From assembly GCA_900548765.1 (NCBI GenBank), contig URLU01000022.1, positions 1 to 18,685 of the forward strand: DNA of 18,685 bases, read 5' to 3'. This stretch comes from an uncultured Lachnobacterium sp. GTDB lineage: Bacteria; Bacillota; Clostridia; Lachnospirales; Lachnospiraceae. Shown here piece by piece: positions 16,268-18,685 of the stretch (the stretch's first letter is position 1; each line of letters begins with the position of its first letter). Below the pieces are notes generated by a model. That model searched no databases and was not told the DNA's origin. It worked only from the letters and a program-made list of their open reading frames with translations. The position numbers and the translations under genes were made by a program.

Positions 16268-16283
16268 GTTAGGACATACTAAC
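16268..16283. promoter_or_regulatory. Operator-like palindrome 3 upstream of ZIP
   Basis: GTTAGGACATACTAAC, same GTTAG-N6-CTAAC form as the two flavodoxin boxes, 31 bp before the ZIP ATG. On the minus strand it is directly followed by the AT-rich TATATT, a possible -10, so it would sit within the promoter. Confidence 0.6.
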
Positions 16284-16294
16284 GCGTTACGCTA

Positions 16295-16323
16295 AATAAA
16301 ACCGCTGTTCAGGCGGCTTTATT
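16295..16323 (-). terminator. Terminator of the aroE operon
   Basis: AATAAA-CCGC and GCGG-TTTATT arms (one A/C mismatch) enclose a 7-nt loop. On the minus strand the stem is followed by TTTTATTT. It lies 57 bp past the aroE stop and could also work from the other strand. Confidence 0.6.
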
Positions 16324-16351
16324 ATCTGCACTCATACTAGCACCAACTTTT

Positions 16352-16367
16352 GTTAGTGTCAACTAAT
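16352..16367. promoter_or_regulatory. Operator-like palindrome 4 (imperfect)
   Basis: GTTAGTGTCAACTAAT matches the GTTAG-N6-CTAAC form except the last base. It lies between the aroE stop and its terminator, 116 bp upstream of ZIP, so its effect on ZIP would be as an auxiliary site, or it may be fortuitous. Confidence 0.4.
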
Positions 16368-16379
16368 CCAGAAACACTC

Positions 16380-17246
16380 TTATGAAAAATACTTTTCCTT
16401 AATAATCTCCACCGGCATTTCCTGTCCTGTCCACAGCTCAAATGATGCTGCTCCCTGATACAGAAGCATATACATTCCATTTCCGGTCTTGCAGCCCGCT
16501 GCCTTTGCCTCTCTTAAGAGTCTGGTCTCCTGTGGATTATAAATCACATCAAATACAAAGAGGTCTGGTCTGAACATGCTTGTATCTGTGATGATTGTAG
16601 CATCAGTCTTTGGCGCCATACCAACAGATGTGCCATTGACAAGGATTGCACTGTCAGCAATAGAAGCACGCAGTATTTCAGGGTCTTCATAATCATGAAG
16701 TGTAACCTTGCAGGATGTGCGCTCATTTAACTGGTTCACGATATCCTGGGCACGCTCCCAGAAGGCATCTCTGATATTAAATACATTAATCTCTGCAACT
16801 CCATCTAAGGCTGCCTGAACCAGAATCGCTGTTGCAGCTCCGCCTGCTCCAAGAAGTGTCATCTTCTTTCCAATGATGTCTACTCCGTTTTCCTTTACCG
16901 CACGCATAAAGCCAATACCATCTGTAGTGTATGCAGTGAGCACGCCATTGTCATTGACAATCGTGTTACATGCACCTGAAATCTCAGATGCCGGTGATAC
17001 CTTATCAGCCAGCCTGCACATTATATTTTTGCCCGGCATAGTGATATTCCAGCCCCTGACTCCCATAGTGCGTAAGCCCTCAACTGCCTGAGGCATCTTA
17101 TCCTCCGGCACATCAAATGCCAGATATGCATAATCCAATCCCAGCTGCTTACATGCTTCATTGTGCATTGCCGGTGATACACTGTGTGCTACCGGGCTTC
17201 CCAGTAAACATAAGAGACCTGTATGACCTGTAATTTCTTTTCCCAT
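16380..17246 (-). CDS. aroE: Shikimate dehydrogenase (NADP+)
   Basis: 288 aa, normal length. Shikimate-binding GSPVAHSVSPAMHNEA (Ser22, Ser24), catalytic Lys73 in NITMPGKNIM, Asn94 and Asp109 in AYTTDGIGFM, and the dinucleotide loop LLGAGGAATA (132-140) are present. NGTSVGMAPK and YNPQETRLLREAKAAG follow. It reduces 3-dehydroshikimate to shikimate in the aromatic amino acid pathway. The ATG has AGAGGA upstream. It starts 17 bp after the shikimate kinase fusion gene, so the two successive pathway steps are cotranscribed. Confidence 0.95.
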   Translation of the reverse strand: MGKEITGHTGLLCLLGSPVAHSVSPAMHNEACKQLGLDYAYLAFDVPEDKMPQAVEGLRTMGVRGWNITMPGKNIMCRLADKVSPASEISGACNTIVNDNGVLTAYTTDGIGFMRAVKENGVDIIGKKMTLLGAGGAATAILVQAALDGVAEINVFNIRDAFWERAQDIVNQLNERTSCKVTLHDYEDPEILRASIADSAILVNGTSVGMAPKTDATIITDTSMFRPDLFVFDVIYNPQETRLLREAKAAGCKTGNGMYMLLYQGAASFELWTGQEMPVEIIKEKYFS

Positions 17247-17263
17247 TGTTATATCCTCTTTTC

Positions 17264-18037
17264 CTATTCATTAACCTTCGTAATAATCTCTTCGCAGATG
17301 TCATACACACTCTTGCCATCTGTAGAAATCACAATATCTGCCGCTGATTCGTAGGCACTCTTTCTCTTTTCCATAAGCTCTGCTATGTACTCAACATTTT
17401 TATTATTTTCCAAAAGCGGTCTGTCGTGGCTGTGCTTTACATGCTCTAAAATCGTCTCCGGGCTGGCTGTCAGAAGCACCACCCTGCCGCTCTTTTTCAT
17501 CTCATCTACATTGATCTGACGCATTGGAACGCCACCGCCACAGGAAACAATCATGTTTTTCTTGTTGCGGCTCTCACGCAAAAGCTCTGTCTCCTCCTCA
17601 CGGAAGTACTCCTCTCCGTGCAGTTCAAATATTTCAGAAATACTCATGCCATTGCGCTTTGCTATAACCTCATCCATCTCAACTACATCCATGGCAAAGG
17701 TGCGCTGTAAGGCCTTTGATATTGTACTCTTTCCAACTCCCATAAAACCAATCAGGAAAATATTGAAATCAAATAATTCGTGTGACTGAATTCTCTTGCT
17801 GCGGTATAAAATGCTCTCATATACCTTTAACACAGATTTTTTATACTTATAATCACCAAGCTTATCCAGAACAAACTTTTTCTTTCGCTCCTCTTCTTCC
17901 GGCTGAACGATTTCTATGCCGTTCTCCTGCTTGTAATTTGTGATTTCCTGTATAATCTGATAACGCATGCGAAGTGCATCCACAATAATCTCATCGCACA
18001 TATCCAGATCATTTCGTAACTTATCCAAATCCTTCAT
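17264..18037 (-). CDS. AroQ-type chorismate mutase-like domain fused to shikimate kinase
   Basis: 257 aa. Residues 1-85 are all-helical AroQ chorismate mutase-like: Arg8, Arg25, Lys36 and a Gln near 84 align with E. coli PheA Arg11, Arg28, Lys39 and Gln88. The usual D-x-x-R-E signature is replaced by VQPEEEER (44-51). Residues about 90-257 are a complete shikimate kinase with P-loop GFMGVGKST (97-105), Asp122 in VVEMDEVI, FREEE with Arg146, CGGGV (166-170) and the RPLL lid. The kinase phosphorylates shikimate made by the next gene's product. AAGGAA lies 8 bases before the ATG. The CM part may be a weak catalyst or a regulatory module. Confidence 0.9.
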   Translation of the reverse strand: MKDLDKLRNDLDMCDEIIVDALRMRYQIIQEITNYKQENGIEIVQPEEEERKKKFVLDKLGDYKYKKSVLKVYESILYRSKRIQSHELFDFNIFLIGFMGVGKSTISKALQRTFAMDVVEMDEVIAKRNGMSISEIFELHGEEYFREEETELLRESRNKKNMIVSCGGGVPMRQINVDEMKKSGRVVLLTASPETILEHVKHSHDRPLLENNKNVEYIAELMEKRKSAYESAADIVISTDGKSVYDICEEIITKVNE

Positions 18038-18078
18038 CTTCTTGGTTCCTTTTCCCTTTTGATACTAAAGTTTTTAAT

Positions 18079-18107
18079 ATCATAACCTATAATTACGGCT
18101 AATTCAA
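18079..18107 (-). promoter_or_regulatory. Promoter of the shikimate kinase-aroE operon
   Basis: On the minus strand TTGAAT (18107-18102) and TATGAT (18084-18079) are 17 bp apart, giving a leader of about 35 nt before the ATG at 18037. It is the best sigma-A-like match by eye in the window after the flavodoxin TTGACA. Confidence 0.55.
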
Positions 18108-18125
18108 GTACTGTTTTCCTTTAAA

Positions 18126-18305
18126 GTGATAAAGTTTTGAATTATCACAATATGAACCTGCCAGAAATTAAACACAACCTTTGAATTTTCCTTATTTTCA
18201 AGGAAACGCCGTACCTTATGAGGTATATAGTGCCCAGCCAGTGGAAAAACATATCCTATGTCTATTTCTCCACCATTGCTGGATATTAGACGCTATGTTT
18301 TTCAC
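18126..18305. other. Intergenic region rich in inverted repeats
   Basis: Four stem-loops in 180 bp: GTGATAA / TTATCAC (18126-18148), TTTCCTT / AAGGAAA (18187-18206), TACCT / AGGTA (18212-18225), and GTGGAAAAACATA / TATGTTTTTCAC (18241-18305, one bulged G) enclosing GTCTA / TAGAC. It lies between divergent genes; transcribed rightward it would be the leader of the membrane-protein gene. No known riboswitch signature was recognised. The remainder of 18038-18428 is AT-rich with no gene seen. Confidence 0.4.
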
Positions 18306-18428
18306 TTGTTAAAATGTTATCATAAAGGCGTTGTTAAATTTTAAACAAAGTACGAACCCAAACCATCTTTTAGTTTGTGACAAAACGAAAAAGAAACCAA
18401 ATATCTTACTATATTAAAGGAGAAGATT

Positions 18429-18685
18429 ATGAACAAAAAATACTTGCCAAGTGCCTTGATTCTGTACTTGGCGTTTCTGTTACCACTACTGCGACAGAAC
18501 TTACATCATACAATCTTTTCATTGTTTGTGGTATTATTTATATTGTACTTTTTGTACTTGTACTGCTCTTCCCTAAGATTAAGGGAACTGTGACTGCCCT
18601 GGTAATGATTGCTTCATCACTTTGTAACTACACAATCCTCACAGCTGCATCTAAGATGACTCCTGCTGCAGTTATGACAATGAAC
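18429..18685 (+). pseudogene. Start of a membrane-protein gene with an apparent -1 frameshift at an A6 run; cut by window edge
   Basis: AAAGGAG six bases before ATG 18429 is a textbook start, but that frame closes at TGA 18591 after 54 codons. The frame beginning at 18431 stays open to the window end (85 codons), has no ATG or ribosome site of its own, and reads as a sensible integral membrane protein: NLFIVCGIIYIVLFVLVLLF, a KIKGT loop, then ALVMIASSLCNYTILTAASK. If the run of six A residues at 18435-18440 were seven, ATG would join this frame directly (MNKKILAKCLDSVLGVSV...). So the sequence has a one-base loss, a read error, or a slippage site. The family is not recognised; small multidrug/DMT-type transporters are one possibility. 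Confidence 0.6.

Noticed and set aside
18038..18428. T-box or known riboswitch upstream of the aromatic operon or membrane gene
   Set aside because: No T-box sequence, no S-box, cobalamin, TPP or c-di-GMP signature could be recognised; the minus-strand leader is too short (~35 nt).
18376..18430. GTG at 18376 as the start of the downstream membrane-protein frame
   Set aside because: No ribosome site, and the translated leader is basic and unlike a membrane-protein N-terminus; ATG 18429 with AAAGGAG plus a frameshift explains the data better.

Overview
The window looks like a chromosomal stretch of a low-to-moderate GC gut Clostridium relative, most likely a Lachnospiraceae member (Roseburia / Agathobacter / Butyrivibrio-like). 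Grounds are strong AGGAGG-type ribosome sites, Gram-positive cell-envelope genes (LTA-synthase-like enzyme, L,D-transpeptidase), DUF1292 and DUF3793 proteins, and a FeoB-associated-type Cys-rich membrane anchor. No rRNA, tRNA, CRISPR array, transposase or phage gene was seen. Genus placement is inference.

Left part (1-7200): minus-strand genes for a PRD/PTS-type transcriptional regulator (3' end outside the window), a DHH phosphoesterase fused to a HAD phosphatase, and an LTA-synthase-like membrane sulfatase-fold enzyme. A divergent plus-strand gene encodes a zinc-dependent phospholipase C-like protein. Middle (7200-11400): a MATE exporter and a DUF1292 protein (one operon), an L,D-transpeptidase with Ig-like domains, and a divergent two-domain bacteriohemerythrin.

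The stretch 11400-16400 is the most interesting. It carries an M20 amidohydrolase plus zinc-ribbon operon and a metal/redox block: DUF3793 protein, flavodoxin, a FeoB-associated-type anchor fused to an HMA metal-binding domain, and a ZIP transporter. Four copies of an operator-like motif, GTTAG-N6-CTAAC, flank the flavodoxin and ZIP promoters and suggest one metal-responsive (DtxR-like) regulon. Three dispersed copies of a ~215-bp element, two in one orientation and one inverted, lie between these genes. Each folds into a very long hairpin around a conserved core containing CGCGGATAG; the stem sequences differ between copies while pairing is kept.

Right part (16380-18685): an aromatic-amino-acid operon (chorismate mutase-like/shikimate kinase fusion, then shikimate dehydrogenase) from a recognisable promoter. 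A 390-bp intergenic region rich in inverted repeats follows. Last is the start of a divergent membrane-protein gene whose reading frame is broken at a run of six A residues.
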